Positions 42,745-52,771 of a stretch of 58,741 nt of DNA are shown one piece after another. The notes beneath the pieces were generated by a model, which was not told where the DNA came from, did not search any database, and saw nothing but the letters and a program-made list of their open reading frames with translations. The position numbers and the translations under genes were made by a program. Source of the DNA: DATMGU01 sp035555315 (GTDB lineage Bacteria > Pseudomonadota > Alphaproteobacteria > ATCC43930 > CGMCC-115725); the NCBI GenBank assembly GCA_035555315.1, contig DATMGU010000122.1, forward strand, positions 1 to 58,741, in the 5' to 3' direction. The stretch's first letter is position 1; the number at the start of each line of letters is the position of its first letter.

Positions 42745-43392
42745 ATGAGTGCGGAAGTGCCGCGGCCGGAATGGCGGATCTCGGATGGGCTGGTCGAGTA
42801 TCCGGATGCCCTGGCCGAGATGGAGCGGCGGGTGGCCGCGATCCGTGACGGGACGGCGCCCGAGTTGGTCTGGCTGCTGGAACACCCGCCGCTCTACACG
42901 GCGGGCACCAGCGCCAAGGGCGAGGATCTGCTGGATGCCGGCGGCTTGCCGGTGTTCGAGACCGGGCGCGGCGGCCAATACACCTATCACGGGCCCGGCC
43001 AGCGGATCGGCTATGTCATGCTGGATTTGAAGCCGCGCGGCAGCGATGTCAGACGCTTCGTGCAGGATCTGGAGGCCTGGCTGATCGCCACCCTGGCCCA
43101 GTTCAACATCCGCGGCGAGCGGCGCGAGGGCCGCGTCGGCATCTGGGTGGTGGCCCCCGATGGCAGCGAGAACAAGATCGCCGCCCTGGGTATCCGGGTG
43201 CGCCGCTGGGTAAGCTTCCACGGCGTCGCCCTCAATGTCGAACCGGACCTCGCCCGCTTCGGCGGCATCGTGCCCTGCGGCATCCGCCAACACGGCGTCA
43301 CCTCGCTCGCCGATCAGGGCATCCTGGTGTCGATGCCGGAGGTGGACGCGGCGCTGAAGACGGGGTTCGCGGCGGTGTTTGGGGACGAGTGA
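42745..43392 (+). CDS. lipB: Octanoyl-[acyl carrier protein]:protein N-octanoyltransferase
   Basis: The 215-residue enzyme moves octanoate from ACP to lipoyl domains of 2-oxo acid dehydrogenases and glycine cleavage H protein. I chose the ATG at 42745 (MSAEVPRPEWRISDGLVEY). Motifs are LLEHPPLYTAG, GRGGQYTYHGPGQRIGYVMLDL, the lysine in ENKIAALGIRVRRWVSFHG, and the catalytic Cys in IVPCGIRQHGVTSL. Length and motifs are normal. It is convergent with the parD remnant. Confidence 0.96.
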   Translation: MSAEVPRPEWRISDGLVEYPDALAEMERRVAAIRDGTAPELVWLLEHPPLYTAGTSAKGEDLLDAGGLPVFETGRGGQYTYHGPGQRIGYVMLDLKPRGSDVRRFVQDLEAWLIATLAQFNIRGERREGRVGIWVVAPDGSENKIAALGIRVRRWVSFHGVALNVEPDLARFGGIVPCGIRQHGVTSLADQGILVSMPEVDAALKTGFAAVFGDE

Positions 43393-43419
43393 GGGGCGCC
43401 TAAAGGCCACAGCGCCCCG

Positions 43420-43679
43420 CCATGTCCCCGGCGACTGAGCGGCCCGCTTCCGTGCAATGAACGCCTCGAAATCAAACGGCGTCGATGGGCCGCTTTGCTC
43501 GCCCTCGATAAGGGCGGCACGCAGCGCGGCCAACTTCGTTTCCTGCTCTTCGAGCAATCGAAGCCCCGCGCACGAAATCGCTCGCACTGCTGTAACGGCC
43601 CTGGCCCGCCTGCGTCTCAACGAAGCTATTGAAATGCGCGCCGAGGCTGAACGACGTATTTTTGCTCATGATGAGGACA
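43420..43679 (-). pseudogene. parD: Frameshifted ParD-type antitoxin remnant (no parE)
   Basis: The minus-strand ATG at 43679 begins MSKNTSFSLGAHFNSFVETQ and continues GRYSSASDFVR, the ribbon-helix-helix start of ParD antitoxins. At about 43565-43571 the frame changes: the normal continuation (GLRLLEEQETKLAALRAALIEGEQSG, then PSTPFDFEAFIARKRAA) is in another frame. Relative to the usual VRAGLRLL the DNA lacks two bases, most simply a GC lost from a CG-dinucleotide run. After ARKRAAQ the second frame does not stop but runs on opposite lipB. The parE toxin gene that normally follows is missing. It sits in the tail of the pccB-pccA-acyP transcript. Confidence 0.85.
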
Positions 43680-43694
43680 CCTCGTCCTGACGGT

Positions 43695-43976
43695 TCACGC
43701 CGTCGGCGCCTGCTCGAACCCCGGGCTGCCGTCGTCGCTGGCGGGATGGCGCTCGACGCTGTCCACCCGGGCGAAATGCGGGCCGCGAGCGCAGAGAGTG
43801 GCGAGGGTTTCGATCGCCACCGGATCGCCGATCGCCAGCGCCTCGACGCTGCCATCCGCCCGGTTGCGCACCCAGCCGCGCAGCCCTAAGCGGCGGGCTT
43901 CGTCCAGGGTCCAGGCTCGGTATCCCACGCCCTGGACGCGGCCGTGGATGGTCAGGCGGAGGGCTTGGTCGCTCAA
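43695..43976 (-). CDS. acyP: Acylphosphatase
   Basis: The 93-residue enzyme hydrolyses acyl phosphates. The active site GRVQGVGYRAWTLDEARRLGL contains the phosphate-binding Arg, and the catalytic Asn is in GWVRNRADGSVEALAIG. The C-terminal tail is acidic and Ala/Pro-containing. It starts three bases after the pccA stop, so it is in the pccB-pccA transcript; the same arrangement occurs in related bacteria. Confidence 0.93.
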   Translation of the reverse strand: MSDQALRLTIHGRVQGVGYRAWTLDEARRLGLRGWVRNRADGSVEALAIGDPVAIETLATLCARGPHFARVDSVERHPASDDGSPGFEQAPTA

Positions 43977-43979
43977 GGG

Positions 43980-45965
<1,986 letters not shown>

Positions 45966-46015
45966 GAACGGTCTCGATGGGGACAGAGGAACAGGCAAAC
46001 CTTACAGGCCAAGCC

Positions 46016-47539
46016 TCATAGCGGAATGTTGTCGTGTTTCTTGGGCGGGTTGGCCAAGGCCTTGTCCTTCAGCATGACGAGCGACCGGGCGATCCGCCGC
46101 CGGGTCGAGCGCGGCTGGATGACCTCGTCGATATACCCGCGGGAGGCGGCGACGAACGGGTTGGCGAATTTCTCGCGATACTCCTCGGTCCGCGCCTCGA
46201 TCGCGGCGGTATCGCCCCGGAAGATGATCTCGACCGCCCCCTTGGCGCCCATCACCGCGATCTCCGCCGTCGGCCAGGCGTAATTGACGTCGCCGCGCAG
46301 ATGCTTGGACGCCATCACGTCATAGGCGCCGCCATAGGCCTTGCGGGTGATCACCGTCACCTTCGGCACCGTCGCCTCGGCATAGGCGAACAGCAGCTTG
46401 GCGCCATGCTTGATGATGCCGCCATATTCCTGGCTGGTGCCGGGCAGAAAACCGGGCACATCGACGAAGGTCACGATCGGGATCTCGAAACAATCGCAGA
46501 ACCGCACGAACCGCGCCGCCTTCTTGGCGCTGTCGATATCCAGGCAACCGGCCAGCACCATCGGCTGGTTGGCGACGATGCCGATCGTCTGGCCGTCGAG
46601 CCGGCCGAAGCCCACGATGATGTTCTTGGCGTAATCCGGCTGCAGCTCGAAGAAATCGCCCTCATCGACCGTCTTCACGATGAGCTCGGCCATGTCATAG
46701 GGCTTGTTCGGATTGGCCGGGATCAGCGTATCGAGCGACGGCTCGACCCGGTCGGCCGGGTCGCTGGTCGGCCGCAGCGGCGGTTTTTCGCGATTCGACA
46801 GGGGCAGGAAATCGATGAACCGCCGCACTTCCAGCAGCGCCGAGACATCGTCCTCGAAAGCGAGATCGGCGACGCCGGAACGGGTCGTATGGGTGACCGC
46901 GCCACCGAGTTCCTCCTGGGTGACCGTCTCGTGGGTCACCGTCTTCACCACATCGGGGCCGGTGACGAACATGTAGGAGCTGTCCTTCACCATGAAGATG
47001 AAGTCGGTCATCGCCGGCGAATAGACGGCCCCGCCGGCGCAGGGTCCCATCACCAGCGAGATCTGCGGCACCACGCCCGAGGCCAGCACGTTGCGCTGGA
47101 ACACATCCGCGTAGCCGCCGAGCGAGGCGACGCCCTCCTGGATGCGGGCGCCGCCGCTGTCGTTGAGGCCGATCACCGGGGCGCCGACCTTCATCGCCTG
47201 ATCCATGATCCGGCAGATCTTCTCGGCATGCGCCTCGCTGAGGCTGCCGCCGAACACCGTGAAATCCTGGCTGAACACGAAGACCAGCCGGCCGTTGACG
47301 GTGCCATAGCCGGTCACCACGCCGTCGCCCGGGATCTTCTGATCGGCCATGCCGAAATCCGCCGAGCGGTGCTCGACGAACATGCCCCATTCCTCGAAGC
47401 TGCCCTCGTCCAACAGCACATCCAGCCGTTCGCGCGCGGTCAGCTTGCCCTTGGCATGCTGCGCCTCGATCCGGCGGATGCCGCCGCCCGCCCGCGCCGC
47501 GTCGCGCTTTTCCTGCAACCGCGAAAAGATGTCCTGCAT
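46016..47539 (-). CDS. pccB: Propionyl-CoA carboxylase, beta subunit
   Basis: The 507-residue carboxyltransferase is of the PccB type: ARAGGGIRRIEAQHAKGKLTARERLDVLLDEGSFEE, FSQDFTVFGGSLSEAHAEKI, GLNDSGGARIQEGV, VMGPCAGGAVYSPAMTDF, and in the C half FVDVPGFLPGTSQEYGGIIKHGAKLLFAYAEATVPKVTVITRKAYGGAYDVM broken here only by position. These motifs, especially the DVPGFLPG and KAYGGAYDVM blocks, define PccB against MccB. It is the first gene of the pccB-pccA-acyP transcript. Confidence 0.95.
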   Translation of the reverse strand: MQDIFSRLQEKRDAARAGGGIRRIEAQHAKGKLTARERLDVLLDEGSFEEWGMFVEHRSADFGMADQKIPGDGVVTGYGTVNGRLVFVFSQDFTVFGGSLSEAHAEKICRIMDQAMKVGAPVIGLNDSGGARIQEGVASLGGYADVFQRNVLASGVVPQISLVMGPCAGGAVYSPAMTDFIFMVKDSSYMFVTGPDVVKTVTHETVTQEELGGAVTHTTRSGVADLAFEDDVSALLEVRRFIDFLPLSNREKPPLRPTSDPADRVEPSLDTLIPANPNKPYDMAELIVKTVDEGDFFELQPDYAKNIIVGFGRLDGQTIGIVANQPMVLAGCLDIDSAKKAARFVRFCDCFEIPIVTFVDVPGFLPGTSQEYGGIIKHGAKLLFAYAEATVPKVTVITRKAYGGAYDVMASKHLRGDVNYAWPTAEIAVMGAKGAVEIIFRGDTAAIEARTEEYREKFANPFVAASRGYIDEVIQPRSTRRRIARSLVMLKDKALANPPKKHDNIPL

Positions 47540-47648
47540 CGCCCTGCCACGCGCGTTTGGAGATCAATAACCCGAAGCGGGATAACACCATCGGCGGCAC
47601 GACGCCAGATCGAGCGCCAGGATAGTACCTGGGATAAGGCCAGGAGGC

Positions 47649-50225
47649 GTGACAAAGCCCGCGATTATGACTATCCCGCCCGACATGCCGGATAACGCCA
47701 CCCCGACGCCCCTACAGACCGCCCTCGCAGCGCTTGGCGACCTGCCGATCGCGTCGGCCTTGCCCGTGCTGCTCGCCATGCTGGACGAACGGCGGAGCGC
47801 CGTGCTGCAGGCGCCACCGGGTGCCGGCAAGACGACCGGCGTGCCCTTGGCGCTGCTCGATCAACCATGGCTCGCCGGCCGCCGCGTGCTGATGCTGGAG
47901 CCGCGCCGCCTGGCCGCCCGCGCGGCGGCGCGGCGCATGGCGGATCTGCTGGGCGAAGCGGTCGGCAAGACGGCGGGATATCGGGTCCGGCTGGAGACCC
48001 GCATCGGCCCCGCGACGCGGATCGAGGTGGTGACCGACGGCATCTTCACCCGCATGATCCAAGACGACCCGTCGCTGGAAGCCTTCGGCGCGGTCCTGTT
48101 CGACGAGTTCCACGAGCGACGGCTGCAGACCGACCTCGGACTGGCACTGGCGCTGGAATGCCAGGCGGCGCTGCGTCCGGATCTGCGGCTCGTGGTGATG
48201 TCCGCGACGCTGGACGCCGCACCCATCGCCCATCTCATGGGCGAGGCACCTGTGGTGACCGCCACCGGACGCGCCTTTCCGGTCGAGATCCGGCACCTCG
48301 ACGAACCGCCGCCGCACCGCCTGGCCGGCGGCGCCGCCGATGCGGTCGAACAGGCGCTCGACCAGACGCCGGGCGGGCTTCTGGTGTTTCTGCCCGGCGC
48401 CGGCGAAATCCGCCGGGTCGAGCGGGAGCTGACCCAGCGGCGCCTTGGCGGCTTGGTCGATATCCTGCCGCTTTACGGCGACCTTGCCATGCAGGCCCAG
48501 CAGCGGGCGCTCGGCCCGGCGGCGCCCGGTCGGCGCAAAATCGTGCTGTCGACCAGCATCGCCGAGACCAGCCTGACCATCGACGGCGTCACCGGCGTGA
48601 TCGATGCCGGTCTGGCGCGCAGCAGCCGGTACGATCCGCGCACCGGCATGACCCGGCTGGAGACGACAAAGGTGAGCCAGGCTGGCGCCGACCAGCGGGC
48701 CGGACGCGCCGGGCGGGTCGCCCCGGGGATCTGCTGGCGGCTTTGGCCGGCGGCCCAGCATCGCGCGCTGGCGGCCCGACCGCAGCCGGAAATCGCCACG
48801 GCCGACCTGACCGATCTGGCGCTCGAACTGGCCGCCTGGGGGACCGACGATCCGGCTTCACTCCGGCTGCTCGACCTGCCTGCCGCCCCCGCCTACGCGG
48901 CGGCGCGACGCTTGCTGGCCGATCTGGGCGCGCTCGATCAAGCGGGCCGGATCACCGATCACGGCCAGCGGATGGCGCGGCTCGGCGTGTCGCCGCGGCT
49001 GGCGCATATGATGCTGGTCGCCCGCCCGGCCGGGCTGGGACCGCTCGGCTGCGCGATCGCCGCCCTGCTGACCGAGGGGGGTGCCGATGGCGGCGATCGG
49101 GATGCGGATCTGCGCACCCGCCTGACACGGCTGGGCACCACTCTGGGCGCCAGCATGGGCCGCGAGATCGATCCCACGGCGAACCAGCCGCGCGAGGCGG
49201 CACGGCGGTTCGCCCGCATCCTGGGCGTCGCCGAGACGGCGATCGATCCGAATCGCGCCGGCGAGGTACTGGCACTGGCGTTTCCCGACCGCGTCGCCCA
49301 ACGGCGCTCCGAGCGAGGGCGTTTCCTGCTGGCGAGCGGTCAAGGCGCCTTTTTGCCGGAGGGCGATCCGCTGTCGGGAGAGCCGATGCTGGCGATCGCC
49401 GAACTGGATGGGCAAGCGCCGGATGCGCGCATCTGGCTGGCAGCCCCGCTCGACTTGGAGGGGATCGCAGCGAGCCTCGGCACGCGGATCGTCGACGAGG
49501 ACAGCATCGAATGGGATGCCGCCACCGGCGCCGTCGCGGCCCGCCGCCGCAAGCGGCTGGGCGCCTTGATCCTGGCCGACGCACCGCTGGACAACCCACC
49601 CGCCGATCGCGTCGTCGCCGCCTTGCTGAACGGTGTGCGGCGGAGTGGGTTGCAAGCCCTGCCCTGGACGCCGGCCACAGAGGCGCTCCGCGCCCGCGTC
49701 GCTTTCCTGGCAAGGCTCGACGGCGAAGACGCGGGTTGGCCAATGCTCGACGATGCCAGCCTGCTGGCGACCCTGAACGATTGGCTGGCGCCGCTGATTA
49801 CCGGCATGCGCACCCTCGCCGCCCTGCAGCGGCTCGACATGGCCCGGCTGATGAACGACCTGCTCGACTGGACGCAGCGGCGCGATCTCGATCTGCGGGC
49901 CCCCACCCACATCACCGTGCCGAGCGGCTCGACCAAGCCCATCGATTACGCCGCCGGCGATGTGCCGGTGCTGGCGGTCCGGTTGCAGGAACTGTTCGGC
50001 CTGACCGAGACCCCGGCGGTCGATCGGGGTCAGGTACCGCTGCTGCTGCATCTCCTGTCGCCGGCCAATCGGCCGATCCAAGTGACCGCCGATCTACCGG
50101 GCTTTTGGGCCGGCTCGTACCACGCCGTCCGGGCCGATCTGCGCGGCCGCTATCCCCGCCATCCGTGGCCCGAAAACCCCCTCGCCGCCGCCCCTACCGC
50201 CCGCGCGAAGCCACGCAAGGAATAG
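47649..50225 (+). CDS. hrpB: ATP-dependent helicase HrpB
   Basis: The up to 858-residue DEAH/RHA-type helicase has Walker A QAPPGAGKTT, motif II FDEFHERR, motif III VMSATLD, a C-terminal RecA-like part with STSIAETSLTIDGV and QRAGRAGRVAPG, and a long HrpB-specific C-terminal region ending in PFWAGSY-like GFWAGSYHAVRADLRGRYPRHPWPENP. Its substrate in bacteria is not firmly known. The start is ambiguous: the GTG at 47649 has AGGAGG only one base upstream, while ATGs at 47667 and 47685 are also in frame and precede the conserved part. It is divergent from pccB. Confidence 0.93.
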   Translation: MTKPAIMTIPPDMPDNATPTPLQTALAALGDLPIASALPVLLAMLDERRSAVLQAPPGAGKTTGVPLALLDQPWLAGRRVLMLEPRRLAARAAARRMADLLGEAVGKTAGYRVRLETRIGPATRIEVVTDGIFTRMIQDDPSLEAFGAVLFDEFHERRLQTDLGLALALECQAALRPDLRLVVMSATLDAAPIAHLMGEAPVVTATGRAFPVEIRHLDEPPPHRLAGGAADAVEQALDQTPGGLLVFLPGAGEIRRVERELTQRRLGGLVDILPLYGDLAMQAQQRALGPAAPGRRKIVLSTSIAETSLTIDGVTGVIDAGLARSSRYDPRTGMTRLETTKVSQAGADQRAGRAGRVAPGICWRLWPAAQHRALAARPQPEIATADLTDLALELAAWGTDDPASLRLLDLPAAPAYAAARRLLADLGALDQAGRITDHGQRMARLGVSPRLAHMMLVARPAGLGPLGCAIAALLTEGGADGGDRDADLRTRLTRLGTTLGASMGREIDPTANQPREAARRFARILGVAETAIDPNRAGEVLALAFPDRVAQRRSERGRFLLASGQGAFLPEGDPLSGEPMLAIAELDGQAPDARIWLAAPLDLEGIAASLGTRIVDEDSIEWDAATGAVAARRRKRLGALILADAPLDNPPADRVVAALLNGVRRSGLQALPWTPATEALRARVAFLARLDGEDAGWPMLDDASLLATLNDWLAPLITGMRTLAALQRLDMARLMNDLLDWTQRRDLDLRAPTHITVPSGSTKPIDYAAGDVPVLAVRLQELFGLTETPAVDRGQVPLLLHLLSPANRPIQVTADLPGFWAGSYHAVRADLRGRYPRHPWPENPLAAAPTARAKPRKE

Positions 50226-50242
50226 GCGCCACTTCGTCTGCG

Positions 50243-50271
50243 CTGGAATTGGCCGGTTCATCCTTTATGAT
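50243..50271 (+). promoter_or_regulatory. Candidate promoter for the nitronate monooxygenase gene
   Basis: CTGGAA (50243-50248) and TATGAT (50266-50271, five of six matches) are 17 bases apart, about 42 bases before the ATG. The -35 is weak (three of six). Confidence 0.3.
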
Positions 50272-50312
50272 CGGGCCAACCAAATACCCACACTCCAAAT
50301 GCTGGGGAAAAA

Positions 50313-51389
50313 ATGACCGATTGGCCCGACCGTCGCATTCTGGATCTTCTGGGCATCGAGCTGCCGATCATCCAGGCGCCGATGGCCGGACCGAACACCC
50401 CGGCCCTCGTGATCGCCGTCGCGGAAGCGGGCGGCCTCGGCTCCATGCCTTGCGCGATGCTCAGCCCGGAGCAGATGCGCAACGAGGTCGGCATCGTCCG
50501 GCAGCGGACATCGAAACCGATCAACGTGAATTTCTTCTGCCATACTCCGGCACCCGCCGATCCGGCCCGTGAAGCGTCTTGGCGGCGGCGCCTCGCTTCC
50601 TATTACAAGGAATTCGGGCTCGACCCGAACGTCTCGGTCCCGGCATCGAACCGCGCCCCGTTCGACAGCGTTTTATGCGATCTGGTGGAGGAATTGCGGC
50701 CCGAAATCGTCAGCTTTCATTTTGGCCTGCCGAAACCGGATTTGCTGGAGCGGGTGAAGGCGACCGGCGCCAGGATCCTCTCCTCGGCGACGACGGTCGC
50801 CGAGGCGGTCTGGCTTGAGGAGCATGGTTGCGACGCGATCATCGCCCAGGGCTTCGAAGCCGGCGGTCATCGCGGCATTTTCCTCTCCGACAATCTCTCG
50901 ACCCAGATCGGCACCATGGCGCTGGTGCCCCAGGTGGTCGACGCGGTGAAGGTGCCGGTGATCGCCGCGGGCGGCATCGCCGATGCGCGCGGCATCGTCG
51001 CCGCCTTCGCGCTCGGTGCTTCGGCGGTCCAGCTCGGCACCGCCTATCTGTTCTGCCCGGAAATGAACGTCCCGGCGGTGCATCGCCAGGCGCTCAGAAG
51101 CGCTCGGGATGACGAGACCGCGCTCACCAACCTGTTCACGGGCCGACCGGCGCGCGGGATCGTCAACCGCCTCATGCGGGAAGTCGGGCCCATATCCGAG
51201 ACCGCTCCCGCCTTCCCGCTCGCCGGTGGCGCGCTAACCCCCTTGCGCGCCAAGACGGAGCCGACGGGTTCGGGCGATTTCATGCCGCTTTGGTCGGGCC
51301 AGGGGGCTCGCCTCGCTCGGGAAATGCCCGCCGGCGAGCTGACCCTTCGGTTGGCGGACGAGGCCGCGAAGAAGCTCGGAGCACGGTAG
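50313..51389 (+). CDS. Nitronate monooxygenase (2-nitropropane dioxygenase family)
   Basis: The 358-residue FMN TIM-barrel enzyme of the NMO family oxidises propionate-3-nitronate or related nitronates. The start LGIELPIIQAPMAGPNTPALVIAVAEAGGLGSMP contains the FMN-binding segment. The central AQGFEAGGHRG carries the catalytic His, and VPVIAAGGIADARGIVAAFALGASAVQLGTAYL binds FMN phosphate. The true substrate is not certain: many family members are enoyl-reductase-like. It starts with GGGGA six bases upstream of the ATG. Confidence 0.9.
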   Translation: MTDWPDRRILDLLGIELPIIQAPMAGPNTPALVIAVAEAGGLGSMPCAMLSPEQMRNEVGIVRQRTSKPINVNFFCHTPAPADPAREASWRRRLASYYKEFGLDPNVSVPASNRAPFDSVLCDLVEELRPEIVSFHFGLPKPDLLERVKATGARILSSATTVAEAVWLEEHGCDAIIAQGFEAGGHRGIFLSDNLSTQIGTMALVPQVVDAVKVPVIAAGGIADARGIVAAFALGASAVQLGTAYLFCPEMNVPAVHRQALRSARDDETALTNLFTGRPARGIVNRLMREVGPISETAPAFPLAGGALTPLRAKTEPTGSGDFMPLWSGQGARLAREMPAGELTLRLADEAAKKLGAR

Positions 51390-51424
51390 ACCGAACCATG
51401 ACCATGCTTCCTCGCGACAGGCCG

Positions 51425-51450
51425 CGCTTCCTCGTGTCGCTTCCTCGTGG
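51425..51450. repeat. 13-base tandem repeat between nmo and the binding-protein gene
   Basis: Two copies of CGCTTCCTCGTG(T/G) lie end to end (51425-51437, 51438-51450); a related GCTTCCTCG is found at 51406-51414. This is in the 125-base gap upstream of the binding-protein gene. Confidence 0.7.
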
Positions 51451-51514
51451 GCAGCGGCTGCTAAGTGCGCTAAGCTTCCGCCATAAGAAAATTAAAAGCG
51501 GGAGGATACAGCAC

Positions 51515-52720
51515 ATGAAGTCATCTCATCTGGCGGCGCTCGCGGCGGTTGTCGCCCTGGGCGTAGGAACCGCTCAGGCGCAGACCCTGTCGGTCAAGGC
51601 CGGCATCCTGACCGATATGTCGGGGCTTTACGCCGATCTCAGCGGTGCCGGCTCGGTCGCCGCGGCGAAATTGGCGATTGAGGATTTCAAGCCCGAGACG
51701 CATGGCTTGAAGGTCGAAATCGTCTCGGCCGATCACCAGAACAAACCGGATGTCGGCGCATCGGTCGCCCGCCAATGGTTCGACCAGGATCATGTCGATG
51801 CGATCTTCGACGTCGCGAATTCCGGCGTGGCCCTGGCGGTGTCGGAGGTGACCCGCGATAAGAACAAGCTATTCATAGCCTCCGGTGCCGGCACGTCGGA
51901 CCTCACCGGCAAGGCCTGCACCAAGAACAACATCCATTGGACCTACGACACCTATGCGCTGGCCTCGGTGACCGGATCGGCCATGACCAAGGCCGGTGGC
52001 GATAGCTGGTTCTTCATCACCGCGGATTACGCCTTCGGCCAAGCGCTGGAACGCGACACCACCAGCGTTGTCGTGGCGAATGGCGGCAAAGTGCTGGGCA
52101 ATGTTCGCGCACCGCTCAACACGCCGGACTTCTCCTCGTTCCTGCTGCAGGCCCAAGGCTCCAAGGCCAAGGTGATCGGCCTCGCCAATGCCGGCGGCGA
52201 CACCGTCAATTCGATCAAGCAGGCGGCCGAGTTCGGTATCGTGCAAGGCGGTCAAAAGCTGGCCGGCCTGCTGGTGTTCCTCACCGACATCAACGCGCTG
52301 GGATTGAAAACAGCGCAGGGCCTCAATTTGGCGGAAGCGTTCTATTGGGATGCCAATGACGGTACCCGTGCCTGGTCCAAGCGCTATGGCGCCGTGATGG
52401 GCGGCAAGATGCCGACCATGGTGCAAGCCGGCGTCTATAGCTCGATGCTGCATTACATGCGGTCGATCGTGGCGGCGAAATCCACCGCCACCGATGTGGT
52501 GATGGCCAAGATGAAGGAAACGCCGGCCGAGGATCCTCTGTTCGGCAAAACCACCATCCGCCAGGATGGCCGGGCGATCCACGACATGTATCTCTACCAG
52601 GTGAAGACGCCGGCGGAATCCAAGGGTCCGTGGGATTTTTACAAGCTGCTGGCCACCGTCCCCGGCAAGGATGCATTCCGCCCGCTCGACAAGGGTGGCT
52701 GCTCGCTCGTCACCGGCTAA
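51515..52720 (+). CDS. LivJ-like ABC transporter substrate-binding protein (family 6)
   Basis: The 401-residue exported protein starts at the ATG at 51515, with a GGGAGGA site eight bases upstream and a Sec signal (LAALAAVVALGVGTAQAQ). The mature type I fold begins LSVKAGILTDMSGLYADLSGAGSVAAAKLAIEDF, then VSADHQNKPDVGASVARQWFDQDHVDAI and SGAGTSDLTGKACTKN. It belongs to the leucine/branched-chain amide/urea-type binding proteins; the ligand cannot be named from sequence. No LivHMGF genes adjoin, so it is an orphan here. A strong hairpin follows the stop. Confidence 0.9.
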   Translation: MKSSHLAALAAVVALGVGTAQAQTLSVKAGILTDMSGLYADLSGAGSVAAAKLAIEDFKPETHGLKVEIVSADHQNKPDVGASVARQWFDQDHVDAIFDVANSGVALAVSEVTRDKNKLFIASGAGTSDLTGKACTKNNIHWTYDTYALASVTGSAMTKAGGDSWFFITADYAFGQALERDTTSVVVANGGKVLGNVRAPLNTPDFSSFLLQAQGSKAKVIGLANAGGDTVNSIKQAAEFGIVQGGQKLAGLLVFLTDINALGLKTAQGLNLAEAFYWDANDGTRAWSKRYGAVMGGKMPTMVQAGVYSSMLHYMRSIVAAKSTATDVVMAKMKETPAEDPLFGKTTIRQDGRAIHDMYLYQVKTPAESKGPWDFYKLLATVPGKDAFRPLDKGGCSLVTG

Positions 52721-52740
52721 AGCCGCCGGATAAAACCGCT

Positions 52741-52770
52741 GACGGCCGGTCCAGCAACGGACCGGCCGTC
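52741..52770. terminator. Bidirectional hairpin between the LivJ-like and antiporter genes
   Basis: A perfect 12-bp stem (GACGGCCGGTCC with its complement) encloses a 6-base loop, 20 bases after the LivJ-like stop and 1 base from the convergent antiporter stop. No T-run is seen; it probably terminates or protects both 3' ends. Confidence 0.7.
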
Positions 52771-52771
52771 A

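Noticed and set aside
46034..47695. 553-codon plus-strand open frame opposite pccB
   Set aside because: The composition and position follow pccB codon bias; no homology is apparent.
47867..50572. 901-codon plus-strand open frame overlapping hrpB
   Set aside because: It is an alternative frame of hrpB, extremely Arg/Gly/Pro-rich, and hrpB motifs are all in the other frame.
52741..52770. Perfect 12-bp inverted repeat considered as an attachment or transposon end
   Set aside because: It lies between two convergent stop codons with a 6-base loop and no flanking duplication or recombinase gene; a bidirectional terminator explains it better.
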